From NCBI GenBank assembly GCA_030248195.1, contig JASAND010028470.1, positions 35,635-99,634 on the forward strand: a DNA stretch of 64,000 bases, given 5' to 3'. Of the stretch, positions 10,714 through 21,522 are shown piece after piece (position 1 is the stretch's first letter; each line of letters opens with the position of its first letter). The position numbers and the translations under genes were made by a program. The DNA is from Trissonchulus latispiculum (taxonomy: Eukaryota > Nematoda > Enoplea > Enoplida > Ironidae). The notes beneath the pieces were generated by a model. It did no database searches and had not been told where the DNA came from. It saw only the letters and a program-made list of their open reading frames with translations.

Positions 10714-11428
10714 TTAAGTAACTTTCTAGCCTTTCTCTACAGTAAGATATTACCAATTTTCTTATTTTAGCGTCCAAAACTTGTCATTTTCCAAAAATCA
10801 AATAATCAATCGATTCTTGAGCTACGTATGCAAAACGCATGATTAAACCAAGTCAATACGAAGGTCTCACAGATGCCAATTATCTAAGACGTGGTCATCC
10901 TCCAACTGCTATCAAATGGGCTGCTAGCATAAGAAATGTAGTTTTCGCCTAAACACGACCAAATTGTTCTAGCGATTGTGGAACATTTAGTATGCATTTT
11001 GCAAATTTGTTTTACACAAAAATACCCCAGGACCGTTTTTAGTTGCCCCGATTGCTGCTTTCTAGCTAAGGTAGTCGCTTGCCAAATTTGAGAAAAATAG
11101 GCAAAACCAAGTTGCGCATACATTTTAGCTAACTTCTCCATTACGAAGGGCGACTTCGTAACAACTAAAAAAGGGTCCTCAGGTATTTGATAGAGATATC
11201 GACTATCGAGTGATATAATGGTTTCTCTCGAAAAAATTTACTTCAGTCTGCAGAAAATATGAAATATTGCATTCTTCAAAAATCCGTTAAAAATTTTTCG
11301 AAGTGCAAAATTAGTTTTATTGGATTCATTTAGAAAGAAAAATGGTAAGCTCCATGTTGATTTAAAGATGGCTTCTTAGCTCCAAGTAATGAATGAGTAA
11401 TCATGGTTCAAGGTTGATGTCTCCCAAA

Positions 11429-11790
11429 GGGAGGGGGGCGCATTGGGGCAAAATCCACAGTCACGGATTTCGCTCATTTTCACACACAATATGGATACGT
11501 ATGTTCCAAAAAACAAGACAAAAGAAATGAAACGGTGACAAAGATTGGAAAACTTGAGAATTTCTGTGATTCGCCCTCCAACGTCATGTGAAGACAGAAC
11601 GGCAGCCAAATGGGGGTCGACTAATATGGCAATTTATATAATGTTGTTGGTTGGCTAATATTTCAGGGTTAAAACGACTCCGGCATAGCTACTTATATAG
11701 TCGTTCGCAATGCAATCATCAATTGTGAACTTAACCATTTTGAGCTAACTGTGCGGTCAAAATTTAACTTGCTCTAACTTGTAGATATAG
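11429..11790. other. repeat debris, no gene
   Basis: Contains a motif (cggatttcgctcattttcaca, cut to the family core gctcattttcaca) shared with the ends of elements at 22555, 34118 and 42700. Nothing else is recognised. Confidence 0.35.
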
Positions 11791-11797
11791 CCGGGGG

Positions 11798-12208
11798 CAG
11801 GCGCCTAGCCAGGGGGGGGGGGAAAGGGGCGAAATTCCCCCCCCGAAATTGTGTTGCCCCCCAGGAATTTTCTTCCTGCTACATGTAAAACGCCTATTTT
11901 TTTAAAAATTTTCGCGCCTTCGGCGCGAAATAAGTGTTTTATACCATTACAATACGTGTTTCGCACTACAAAAAGGATACCAATTATATACCCTATTTGG
12001 TCTACTTTGACCACCTTCTGCATCATTTGGGTGCATGGACAAGCACTGCGCCTTAAATATTATTGTAATTTCAACGAATGCTCGGTAAAAATTCCAAGAA
12101 GGTCACCAAATAGAAAATTTTCTCAGCTTCTGGGTGGCTCCGCCCCCCAGACCCCCGGAAAAAATTTTGCATTCCCCCCCCCGAAATTTTTTTCTGGCTA
12201 CGCTAGTG
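11798..12208. mobile_element. hAT-like G-tract MITE
   Basis: A perfect 8-bp target duplication GCCGGGGG (11790-11797 and 12209-12216) bounds the element. The left end is CAGGCGCCTAGCCAGGGG; the right end in reverse reads CACTAGCGTAGCCAGAAA. Both fit the CAnnnGCGTAGCCAG type known from animal hAT elements. A stem CGCGCCTTCGGCGCG lies near 11914. Confidence 0.85.
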
Positions 12209-12589
12209 GCCGGGGGGGGGGGGGGCATGAATAGAGAAACAAGTAGGGTTGGTTTTTTCCGGAAAAAAAGATTGCCGGAAAAAACCTTTTTTTCCGGTTT
12301 TTTCCATATTTTTTCTTTGTTTTCCGATGACCCAGAAATCTCCCAATGTGTTAAAAAGTTGTGCTATTTAATGTTTCAGCATGCATATAAGCAGTTTTCA
12401 CCGTATTTAATAGCCTCACCGGGCTACTGCAATTACACAAGCTGTTACAAAGGTTCCAGTGTTGAGTATATACAGGGAACCCCTTAAAATCATGCCGCGT
12501 ACAAAGAAAGAAACGTCCACATAACTGAAAGCCAACCTCCCCACCCCGCCCCAATATGCTACCCTCAATACATAAAAAGAATGGTTAAT

Positions 12590-12720
12590 TCGCGCCGAAG
12601 GCGCGAAAATTTTTGTTTTTTCTGCTTTTCCTCCTTTCTGTTTCTTAATTTTTCTGACCTTCGAAACCTGACAGGGGGGGCGGGCGCCCCCCCCGCCCCC
12701 CCCTTGGGTGCGCCCCTGTC
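12590..12720. mobile_element. G/C-tract element fragment
   Basis: Has the hairpin CGCGCCGAAGGCGCG (12590-12604) and GACAGGGG…CCCCTGTC with long G and C runs (12670-12720). The reverse right end CAGGGGCGCACCCAAGGGG is of the hAT-like type. No partner end is certain. Confidence 0.45.
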
Positions 12721-12846
12721 AGGGATCAAATATTATCATCAAACAATACTTTAAAGCAAACTACGTGTGAGTTCTGTGCAACTTGGCGGTTCTAATTAAC
12801 CTTGTCTGAGTTTCTTAGGTAACACAGTTCGAAAAGTAGACTATAG

Positions 12847-12873
12847 ATATATATATATATATATATATATATT
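12847..12873. repeat. (TA)n microsatellite
   Basis: Uninterrupted TA dinucleotides inside the hAT-like element. Confidence 0.9.
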
Positions 12874-13520
12874 CCAAACGTTTTAACAGTTTTGAGTTGA
12901 ACACTCCACTGTGAGGCATAGAATTATTATCTCTACCTTAGTTTCTCAATCGTATACACATTCAACATAAAAAAATATTAATTCCAGCCCATGTTAATGA
13001 ATATCCCCTTATTACCCCAGTAAACACTCATTTTGATAGTTTGGTAATGTTATGATTTCACAAATTAACTTTCAGAACATGTCCCGAATATTTTTCCATT
13101 TTTTTCGATGCCTCGAAAAAACCCTAATATTATTTTCGTAGGATTTAACGTACCCCACCTACTATGCCACTCGAAAAAGGTTGGAAATAGTGCAAAATCA
13201 TCGGAAATGTTCAGAAAACATTATATTTCCTTGTAGAAATCGTCGAAATAACCTTAGGAATATTTTTCCATTTTTTTCCATCCCATCGGAAAAAAATGGA
13301 AAAAACGGAAAAAACCTTTTTTCCAGCCCATTTTTTCCGCTCCCATCCCTAGAAGCAAGCCTCCAACTTTTTCTTCGCTTGGATTTGGATCGGTTTGAAC
13401 ATACCGTTATGTACCGTCGGCAGATACCTATCCAATCGTTATTCAAACTTCTCATATACATATACATGTCTCAGCTCTGACAGTATATAACAGGATTTGT
13501 CCATGTTTTTTATCCGCAAA

Positions 13521-14607
13521 TCGGGGAAAACATGATGCGGGGAAAACATGGCAGGGATTTCTACCAAACAACCGTTTACAGTGTAGAGTGCTCTAAAAGC
13601 ATTGTTTCAGCTGTTTTCAGCGTGCACTAACTCCTAGGCACCCTTCTAACCTCACAGCGGCCTGATATTTTGAACAAAATGCCTAACCCGCTGTACTTTA
13701 TAACTTGTTTGGGTATGAAACCTGCTGGGAACTGGCCATAATATGCAGAATATTGCTAGAAAAAAGTTAACTGTGTAAAAACAGGGTATTTTTAGGGATT
13801 TTTTCGGGGGGGGGGGAAGAAATTTTCGTGGGGAGAGTTTTTTGCAAAAATGAGCTGAAAATTGGTATTTTTGGCGTATTTTACACGTAAAAAGGCAAAA
13901 AGTTCTCAAAAATGCCAGGATTTAAGCTAAAAATAGACAATTTTACAAAAAAATCTGCGGCGAAGCCGGAAAATTTTTGAAAATTTGCCCATTTTTGGCA
14001 AAAAATTTGGGCCCTCAAAAAATCCGGAGGGGGGGAAGCAAAAATTCCGGGGGCGATTTTTAAGTTTTAAGTTTTTTGAAAATTTTCATCCGCACCATTG
14101 AAATTTACGAAACCTAGCGAAACCTATTGATGCTGCAAATCAAATCTTCCAGCTAGGTGCTTCAAAAAATGCTGAAATTAGGCATATATATTTTGAGGTT
14201 TTTAATGGTTTTAAAGCATTCTATTTCCTATAGAACCGTTAGTTACGCCTTTCTGAAGCATACAAAAAAATTTGGTCACCAGGTTTTCCCCGCTCTACTG
14301 GATCGAATGTGGGGGAAAACAAGGTCAACTTTTTATTGGGTGCATGTTGAGGAAAACTACTATATATTGTCAAGTGTTAGAGCAAGTCGAATTATATATG
14401 CCCGCATGGAAATTTATAGTAGCAAAGTTTGATAGTTGGTTAGATAATATACTTGCAAATTTTCGAAATTCCTTAGCATTTTAGCCAATTTTGGGAGGTC
14501 AACTTTGGTCAAGTACTGTAATGGGCTATACTAGACAGCTGCAGCTGTTATGGTTGGGGAGCAGGCGACCATGTCTTTCCCCTTCTTTTCCGTCATGTCT
14601 TCCCCCC
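13521..14607. mobile_element. degenerate TIR element with internal G-tract insertion
   Basis: Left ggggaaaacatg repeats with atgcgggg (13523-13555) are matched in reverse by ccatgtctttcccc and gtcatgtcttccccc (14569-14607). A G-rich insertion with gcgaagccgg occupies roughly 13806-14060. The boundaries are approximate. Confidence 0.4.
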
Positions 14608-14627
14608 TGACCATACTTGCTTACTAA

Positions 14628-14745
14628 CTAAGGCGCCTGGACGGGACCGCCTGCTTCTACCGACAGGATCCTCTGCATCAACGATTTCCACTGGTTTCGG
14701 TCGCTGGCGATATCTGACAGTATGATCTTCCAATGCGTCTCCATT
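14628..14745 (-). pseudogene. possible C-terminal LINE/RT fragment
   Basis: A short minus-strand frame includes the pattern HWKIILSDIASDRNQWKSL, resembling the W-x-A-x-DR-x-x-W motif near the C-terminus of several non-LTR retrotransposon proteins. It ends at a stop (14628-14630). No reverse transcriptase domain is present nearby, so this is a guess from a short motif. Confidence 0.3.
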
Positions 14746-14755
14746 TACATTTAGC

Positions 14756-15819
14756 CATTTACAGTAAGTCTACAGACAGCGTGCTATGGTTGCTGCATAA
14801 CAGTGCAGCACAGCGCTGCGACTATGCTCACCGTGTTCAGAGACCTCGATAACCCTTCCTTATGCCACATGCGTCTCACTATATGGCCCAAAACAGCGTA
14901 TTTAGGCCTATTTTTGGCTATTTTCTGTGGAGCTCAGACTTTTTCCGAAAACGGCCATTTCGAAATTTTTCTGAAAACGGCCATTTGGACCGACCAACTT
15001 CGGGCCGGCCGCCAGAACGTTCCAGGACCTAAATCAAAAATCGGCCAACGTTATGACACGCTACCCATCCCAAAGTTTCTTATGCAACAAGCCGCGTCTC
15101 TCTAGCTTGTTCCCTGAGCCCTGTAGCCGTGACACAAAATGGCCGTTTTTTGGCCAAAAACCCCGTCAGGCCGCATTTGGCCGACCGCGCAGGTGGCATG
15201 CCGGGCCGGGCAGCAAAAAATATAGCGCGGGGCACATGAGACCATAAAGGCATTCAGAAAATATAAACCTTTCCGGCTGAAAACGTCCACATCTTTCAAA
15301 CACCGCTGCACAAATTGCAACAGAAAAACAAACGGACCTAACTTGACAGAAAGCAAAAATTTTCAAAGTTAAAAATTTTGACCAAAACTTTTTTGCACTT
15401 GTTGTATATACTCGTCGTACTGATTCCAACGATACCAAACTTGCCGAGTTTCGTTCAGTATTGAGCTGTCACGGTACTCGGACGAGTCTCCAAGGGCCGC
15501 GCAGCGCCTTTTACCTTTAGCTCTCGCGCCCCCCTATTATATAATGCAAAACGCTCTTGCCTTGTTTTGGGGAACCATGGGGACATGTGAAAATGAGCAA
15601 AATCGGAGATGGTCGAAAAATCTGCCAAAAAGCTACTTTTCTAATTAAGCGAATCGGGGACTAGGTTAGGACTGTAACTTTTGCACAACAATTATATATA
15701 TGTGCACACTAACTGCAAGTTGACCAATAAATTTTCATAAGATGTCTTTGGTTCACGCGTTAGACTTGTTAGAACTGAAAGCGAAACGCTAACACAAGTA
15801 TCCAGAGCCTTTTCACTCG
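14756..15819. other. no gene recognised; small repeat fragments
   Basis: Includes a local repeat of acggccattt (14950-14990), a GC-richer stretch at 15000-15240, and near 15545-15640 a fragment (catggggacatgtgaaaatg, agatggtcgaaaaat) of the family at 42180-42800. Confidence 0.35.
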
Positions 15820-15890
15820 ATATATATATATATATATATATATACACAAGTAACAAAAATGCTCCGCACAAAAGAGGATAATATGTGTGT
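15820..15890. repeat. (TA)n microsatellite and R1 left-end fragment
   Basis: A TATA run (15820-15843) is followed by acaagtaacaaaaatgctcc, the R1 terminal motif. Confidence 0.6.
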
Positions 15891-16039
15891 GTGTTGGCTG
15901 TATCGTATATATATCCTTCAAATATCCTTTAAATATATAATAAATATAAATAGGTATATATATCCTTAAATTCCGATTGAAGAAGTAAAGACAAAAGTTT
16001 CATAGGCACGTGACGTTATTTGGCACAGCAAATATTGGT

Positions 16040-17390
16040 GGATGGTTCCATGTCAAAAGTTGCTCAGTTCACTTAGGGCTTTCATTTGATACCAAATTTG
16101 ACCACTTTTGAAAAATTTTATTTTTGACCCAAAATAGCCTAAGTCCCCACCCCACCCCACCACAGCACTCTACAGCCACTTTGGGTACGCAGTTCTATGA
16201 CAAAAGTTGCTCAGCTCATTTAGAGCTTTCGTTTGAAACCAAATTTGACCACTTTTGAAAAATTTTAATTTCGACCACTTGACCCCCTCCACCCGACTGA
16301 CCCTCCCGACGGCAAAGTGGAACTAGCACAGCAAAATAGGTACGTCGGACGGCAAAACGGATACCGGGAATGAGCTGGGCGCACCAGAAAACCCCTATAG
16401 ACAAAGTTTTCGGAGGCCAGGTAAAGCCTACTATGGACCTCCAGGAAGCGGTTTCCGACTTGACCCTCCCGACGGCAAAGTGGAACCAGCCCAGCAAAAT
16501 AGGTGCGTCGGACGGCAAAACGGATACCGGGAATGAGCTGGGCGCACCAGAAAACCCCTATGGACAAAGTTTTGAGACGCCAAGTAGAGCCTAGTATGGG
16601 CCTCCAGGAAGCGGTTGCCAACATGACCCTCCAGACGGCAAAGTGGAAGCAGCACAGCAAGATGGATGAGTCCTACGGCAAAAAGGACACCGCGAATGAG
16701 CTGGGCGCACCAGAAAACACCTATAGACAAAGTTTTGAGAGGCCAGGTAAAGCCTACTATTCACCTCCAGGAAGCGGTTTCCGACTTGACCCTCCTGACG
16801 GCAAAGTGGAACCAGTCCAGCAAGATGGGTGGGTCTGACGGTAAAACTGACTGTGGGAATCGATTCTCCGTGCCAGAAAACCATTGTATGGAAGATTTGA
16901 GCTTTCAAAGTTAAATAGATAGCGAGAAATTTCGATTTTTCATTTTTCGAATTTTCGCCATGTTTGACGGGCCACTGTGGTCGCTAGGGAAGTGATAGAG
17001 AAACGCAACCTGGACCGTTAGTTAGTTCAATATATGTAATTTCTGAATATAAAAAGAAATCAGCTCCAGCTCGTAATGCTCCACCTGAGCGACGACCACA
17101 AAAATGGTCACTTTTCGCTATGAGCCGACTTTGCGGCGCCACTGCGGCGCTGTGGCGCAGCTGCGGCGCAAAAAAAGTTGTGATTCTTAAATTCTTTAGA
17201 GGGTACTACTAGACCCCATAGCCCTTTAGGTTGGCCCACCGCTGCAGATCACGTGAAAGCGGCGAACATTATGTACAATACAACCATCAAATAGGAGAAA
17301 CCGGAAAAAAAACATCGCCGCCATAACCGGTCCGGGGCGCAACTTTTTAACGGTAAGTGATACGGGGCTGAAACTTCACAGACATACTAA
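16040..17390. repeat. composite dual-array repeat element, copy 2
   Basis: Same order as 2460-4125: a ~147-150-bp array (about two units to 16290), a 163-bp array (16296-16915), GGCGC-rich palindromic motifs (17130-17170) and the aacatcgccgccat / aactttttaacggtaagtg block (17309-17358). Copy 1 has more of the first array and fewer units of the second, so array size changes independently of the rest. Confidence 0.75.
16296..16915. repeat. 163-bp tandem array, copy 2 (about 4 units)
   Basis: GCTGGGCGCACC recurs at 16374, 16537 and 16700, exactly 163 bp apart, with a diverged last unit at about 16863. Overlapping frames on both strands are repeat artefacts. Confidence 0.9.
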
Positions 17391-17498
17391 ACTCGATGTG
17401 CTCTACAATTTGCGCATGAAATCTGCGCAGGATCTGCGCAGGATTTTGCGCAGCTTCTGCGCAGCTTATTTTACACTGTCTCCAGCCACTTTTCACAC

Positions 17499-17537
17499 AT
17501 ATTATAGGGGTCGCTGCCGCGACCCCTATGATATTAT
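17499..17537. other. perfect hairpin in presumed TARDBP-like intron
   Basis: ATATTATAGGGGTCGC and its inverted copy surround a 4-nt loop, with one bulge. It lies about 70 nt downstream of the exon donor on the minus strand. It could be structural RNA, or a transposon footprint. Confidence 0.5.
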
Positions 17538-17604
17538 AGGAGGAGAAAGCACCTTCGCGATCTCGATCTTTCATAAGACTACTACAATCACACAAACCAC
17601 TTAC

Positions 17605-17753
17605 TTATATTTAACGGCAAGAGCTCCAGGGTATGCGATTTGCAGTGTTTCCAACTCCAAGCGCCCTTCTTTATCCAGTGGCAGTTCAACCGGATTAATC
17701 GAGTCTTCAGATGGGCTAACAATGACAAACCCAGAACAATTAGAATTCTCCAT
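17605..17753 (-). CDS. TARDBP-like: TDP-43-like protein, first coding exon (N-terminal domain)
   Basis: Minus-strand exon starting at ATG 17753-17751 in a strong context (catcaccATGG) with an in-frame stop upstream, and ending at GTAAGT (17604-17599) in phase 2. The 49 codons end in a segment with the pattern PVELPLDKEGRLELETL followed by YPGALAVKY. This aligns with the conserved PIE-P--D-G-x-L-x-T-x-x-x-x-PGA-x-x-x-Y core of the TDP-43 N-terminal (DIX-like) domain, which mediates homo-oligomerisation. TDP-43 binds UG-rich RNA in the nucleus and controls splicing and mRNA stability. The RRM1, RRM2 and Gly-rich parts must lie at lower coordinates but were not found. A captured exon fragment is an alternative, though the intact start and donor argue against it. 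Confidence 0.7.
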
Positions 17754-18064
17754 GGTGATGCTGTCTGAAGCTGTTGCCTTGACTTCAGGTGAAGACGGCG
17801 TTCCTGCGTTCCCGTTCAGGTGAACTCAACAATAATATATTGCGTTGGGCATAAACCTTTCACGCAAGAACTGAAATATTGAAACCCAAAAGCTATACAA
17901 AGGTTTAAGCTAAACTTAAACTAGGCTAAGCTAAGCTTAGCTTTAAGCTTATATATTTCTTAAACTGCTAACAAACTTGCAACAGCAACTGAAAATATAT
18001 ATATAGCGCGGAGGGAAAACCCAGTCCGAGATGCGGGAAAATACCCAACGCCAGTGTGAGTCAG

Positions 18065-18490
18065 CATAGTTTCCTTGGGGGGGGGGGTATCCCGCCAAAA
18101 TTTTCGACCAACTAACTTTACCCTCCCCAGATTTTTTGACTTACCCTCCCTAGATTTTTTGACTTACCCTCCCCAAACTTTTGGCTACCCCCACCGAACC
18201 CCCCAAAGATTTTTGGACCCAAAAACTTAGCTAAATTTGGCCGAAAATGGTGTTTTTTTGAAAAATTTTTCTAAAATTTTGACCTAAAATCGCTTTAAAA
18301 CGGTGCAAAAACACCTAAAACGTTAAAAACAAGCCTTATTTTGATGAAAAAATGCTAGATTACAGAAAATTTTGAATTTGTTGCCATTTTTCGAAATTTC
18401 TGAGGTCCGAATTCTGGGGTGGGGGGTATCACATTTCGGAGGTCGACCAAGATTTACCCTCCCAGACCCAAAAGTTCCAGGGAAACTATG
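18065..18490. mobile_element. G-tract hAT-like MITE (family B), CATAGTTTCC ends
   Basis: The left end CATAGTTTCCTTGGGG and the right end GGAAACTATG are inverted. Flanks TGAGTCAG (18057-18064) and TGAGTCAC (18491-18498) agree at 7 of 8. The interior is made of C/G runs and A/T-rich spacers (ttttgaccaa, cgaaatttctgaggtccg), with no protein. Confidence 0.85.
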
Positions 18491-19010
18491 TGAGTCACCC
18501 ACATAGTTTCCTTTGGGGGGGTATCCCCCCAAAATTTTTGACCAATTTAAGCCCCCAGAATTTTTGACATACATACCCTCCCCCCAACTTTCGGCTACCC
18601 TCATAGTTTCCCTGGAACTTTGGGTCTGGGGGGGGGTAAATCTTGGGTGGTTGGTGGTCGACCCAAGAAATGTGATGGGGGGTACCCCCCCGACCCCCCC
18701 CCCCCAGAATTCGGACCTCAGAAATTTCGAAAAATGGCCTAAAAACACAAAATTTTCTGTATTTCAACGCTTTTTTCGTCAAAACAAGGCTTGTTTTTAT
18801 CGTTTTTGGCGTTTTTGCACCGTTTTAAAGTGATTTTCAGTCAAAATTTTAGAAAAATTTTTCAAAAAATTACCATTTTTCAGCCAAATTTAGCTAACTT
18901 TTTGGGCCCGAAAAAATCGCTGGGGGGTTCGGGGGGGGGGGGTAGCCGAAAGTTGGAAGGGAGGGCAAGTCAAAAATTCTGGGGGGGGGGGGTAAAATTG
19001 GTCAAAAATT

Positions 19011-19647
19011 GGCACTTATTTAGATGGGGGGGCGATTTTTTCGCCTTGGTCCCCCCTTATGGTTCGAAAAAATTTTTTGTCTCCGATTTGGCTGAGAAGT
19101 TGCCCTTAGGGTAAATCGAGGTCGCTGATTTCAAAAATCGAATCGAGAGATCGATCCGATCGATCGATCGATCAGTAGAATCGATCGATCAAAATCGATC
19201 AAAAAAATTTTTGTCTCCGATTTTCGCGAAAAGTCGCCCCTAGGTTAACTCGGGGACGCTGATTCCGAATCTGCACTCGAAATTTCATAAAAATCAATCG
19301 TTCGCCCGCAAAAATCGATTTTCATCGATTTTTCAAAAATTCGACAATAACTCGATTTTGGCAGCTCGGATCGAAATTTCGACTGCAGATTCGGAATCAG
19401 CGGCCGCGAATTACCCTAGGGGCGACTTTTCGCGAAAATCGGAGACAAAAAATTTTTTGATCGATTTTGATCGATTGTTTCTACTGATCGAGCGATCGAT
19501 CGGATCGATCTCTCGATTCGATTTTTGAAATCAGCGACCTCGATTTACCCTAAGGGCAACTTCTCAGCCAAATCGGAGACAAAAAATTTTTTCGAACCAT
19601 AAGGGGGGGACCCGAAAAAAATCGCCCCCCCCATCTAAATAAGTGCC
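19011..19647. mobile_element. long-arm foldback element with 8-bp target duplication
   Basis: Almost the entire 637 bp is one imperfect palindrome centred near 19329: for example gattccgaatctgca (19261) pairs with 19384-19398, and gtctccgatttggctgag (19079) pairs with 19563-19580. Arms are about 280 bp with a roughly 80-bp diverged centre. The perfect octamer CAAAAATT flanks both ends (19003-19010 and 19648-19655). Arms contain runs of GATC/CGAT (19140-19190). Confidence 0.9.
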
Positions 19648-19678
19648 CAAAAATTTTGGGGGGGGATACCCCCCCAAC

Positions 19679-20263
19679 CATAGGTGTAAGGTGGGGGGGG
19701 GGGGGGCGGGGGGGGGGGGGTAGCCCCCCCCAAGCCTTTGTTCAACCCTCCCCCAAAACTTTTTTGGGGGGGGAGGGGACGTCCCCCCCCCCAACTGGGG
19801 GGGGGGGGGGGGGGGGTAGTCGCGCCGAAGGCGCGAGAAATGGCCAAAAATTGGGTATTTTTTGGGTAAATTTTGTAAAAATTTTCAAAAATGTCCAAAT
19901 TTTTGGCTTAAATTGTTTATTGTTATGAGAAATACACGTTTTTAACTGTATTATGGATCTTATGACTCAATATTGTCTTTATTTTGGACTTGGAAACATG
20001 TTGGCAATCAAGTTTTTGAGTTTAAATGTCTAATGTTTCTAATTGTCTAATGTCCACTGTCTAATGTTAAAATTACTTTATGGTTAGATGTTTTTTATCA
20101 TTAGCAACGGCTGAAAATGCGATTTTTGGCATAAAAAATGAAAAATTTTTTTGAGGGAGGGTTGGGGGGTCCTGGGGAGGGGTTGGGGGGGTAGCCAGAG
20201 GGGGCCCCCCCAGAAAATGTTGGGGGGGAGCCTCCCCCACCCCAAATCTCCGTTACACCTATG
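19679..20263. mobile_element. third-level G-tract element, CATAGGTGTA ends
   Basis: CATAGGTGTAAGG at the left and TTACACCTATG at the right are inverted and bounded by the perfect octamer CCCCCAAC (19671-19678 and 20264-20271). The interior holds some of the longest G runs in the window (19694-19720, 19795-19816) and the stem CGCGCCGAAGGCGCG. Confidence 0.85.
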
Positions 20264-20607
20264 CCCCCAACCCCCCCCCCAAAGGAAACTATGGCTACGC
20301 CCCCGGAACCCCCCCCCAGCGATTTTTGGACACAAAAAGATTCATTCTTTTGAAGAAAAAAGGGCTAAATTACAGAAAATTGTGCATTTTGTGGTCATTT
20401 TTCGAAATTTCTGAGGTCCGAATTCTGGGGGGGGGGTTGGGGGGGAGGGTACCCCCATCACATTTCTTGGGTCGACCGCCAACCTTCCAAAATTTATATA
20501 CCCCCCCAGACCCAAATTTCCAGGGAAACCATGGTCACCCATATGAGCTAGATCGGATTTTAATAGCCTATCTCAAAGAGCGTCCAAAACAACCATAGAG
20601 GGTGTAC

Positions 20608-21163
20608 CATAGGTGTACCACCTGTTTGGGTTGGGGGGGGGGAGTAGAAGGTCCAAATTCGGCTCGGGGGACCCCACCCAAATCCGAAATTTGGGGGGGG
20701 GGGACCCCCCCTAAACTGTACCCAAGTTTTTTTGGCTAAAAATGCTCCTTTTTCGATGTACGGTACATAAAACATACTCAAAAGCTTCTGTCGATAGTTT
20801 TCGTATGCGAAAATAGGGCTTGAAAATTGACAAATTTGTGCTAGAATATGCCTAAATTAGCTCAGATTGTGGTTTATAATTGCGTATATTACCTTTTAAT
20901 TGCTATAAATAACCATCTTTAGCTCTTTGTATGTGATTTATAGCCATTTTTTCGAATTTTTTGCAAAAATTTTCAGAAATTGCAAAAAAGTTTTTCAAAA
21001 ATTTAGCATTTTTTACCTGGTTTGGACCCAATTTTAGGGGGGGAGGGGGGTTTGAGCTCGGCTTGGGGGGGGGAGTAGTTGAGGTCGGGTAGGGGGGGAG
21101 GGGGGTCTGGCCTCTCCGTGGGGGGGTCTCACAGGGGGCAAACTGTAGCCTGGTTCACCTATG
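20608..21163. mobile_element. G-tract element, CATAGGTG ends
   Basis: CATAGGTGTACCACC and GGTTCACCTATG ends are bounded by the perfect octamer GGGTGTAC (20600-20607 and 21164-21171). It sits inside element H copy 2 after accatagag. Confidence 0.88.
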
Positions 21164-21522
21164 GGGTGTACGTATTACTGTAGCTCCAGTCCAGCCGACT
21201 TTTAGCAATTTTTTGGGATTGAAAATGTTGGTCGCAACATGGCGATCAGACAAGGTCAACTTTTTGGGGGTCACCCTGAACTACTGGAAAGACAAAGACC
21301 TGGTCCAAAAACTATTACAGTTTCACAAAGGATATGCCTCGAACTTCATGATGGTGTATGCAATTTGGCTCTAGTGCCTGTGGTGCGACCTGGGACGACC
21401 TGGACTAGGCGGAAAAAACCCATGTGCGAGAAAAAACCCAAATTTCAAAATGAAATTCTTTTCTAACCATTAGCAGCAAAGGAAAAACTCTTGCATTCCT
21501 TAGCTCAATAGAGCCTTCTGAT

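Larger units (their letters stand above)
8818..11428. mobile_element. TTAA-flanked element T, copy 1, carrying a nested element
   Basis: Starts after TTAA (8814-8817) with GGTGGTGATTCCTTTTGG and matches copies at 43146-44129 and, reversed, 56529-57509. It is interrupted at 9052-10717 by another TTAA element. The right end decays near 11428 (tgatgtctccca) before the inverted repeat, so it is truncated. It contains no transposase. Confidence 0.8.
12244..13351. mobile_element. hAT-like element with TTTTTTCC-rich ends
   Basis: The left end TAGGGTTGGTTTTTTCCGG and the reverse of the right end, TAGGGATGGGAGCGGAAAA, are degenerate inverted repeats of the TAGGG hAT type. Flanking octamers GAAACAAG (12236-12243) and GAAGCAAG (13352-13359) agree at 7 of 8. 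The interior carries a G/C-tract insertion (12590-12720) and a TA microsatellite. Confidence 0.7.
18602..20293. mobile_element. second-level family-B element, inverted, nested in 18502-20533
   Basis: Starts CATAGTTTCCCTGGAAC (the right-end type) and ends CCAAAGGAAACTATG (the left-end type in reverse), so it is inverted relative to its host. Flanks GCTACCCT and GCTACGCC agree at 6 of 8. It carries two further insertions. Confidence 0.75.
18502..20533. mobile_element. family-B element containing further nested elements
   Basis: CATAGTTTCCTTTGGGG at the left and GGAAACCATG at the right are bounded by a perfect 8-bp duplication GTCACCCA (18494-18501 and 20534-20541). Its right half resumes at 20294 after an insertion: ggctaccc at the left edge and ggctacgcccccggaacccc at the right edge together match the uninterrupted ggctacccccaccgaacccc at 18183. 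Confidence 0.85.

Noticed and set aside
14157..14484. Plus-strand frames within the 13.5-14.6-kb element
   Set aside because: Lie within a degenerate transposon; no recognisable motif.
16216..16914. Several overlapping open frames on both strands with repeated peptide blocks
   Set aside because: They come from the 163-bp tandem units; the period is not divisible by three, so frames change between units and no conserved protein results.
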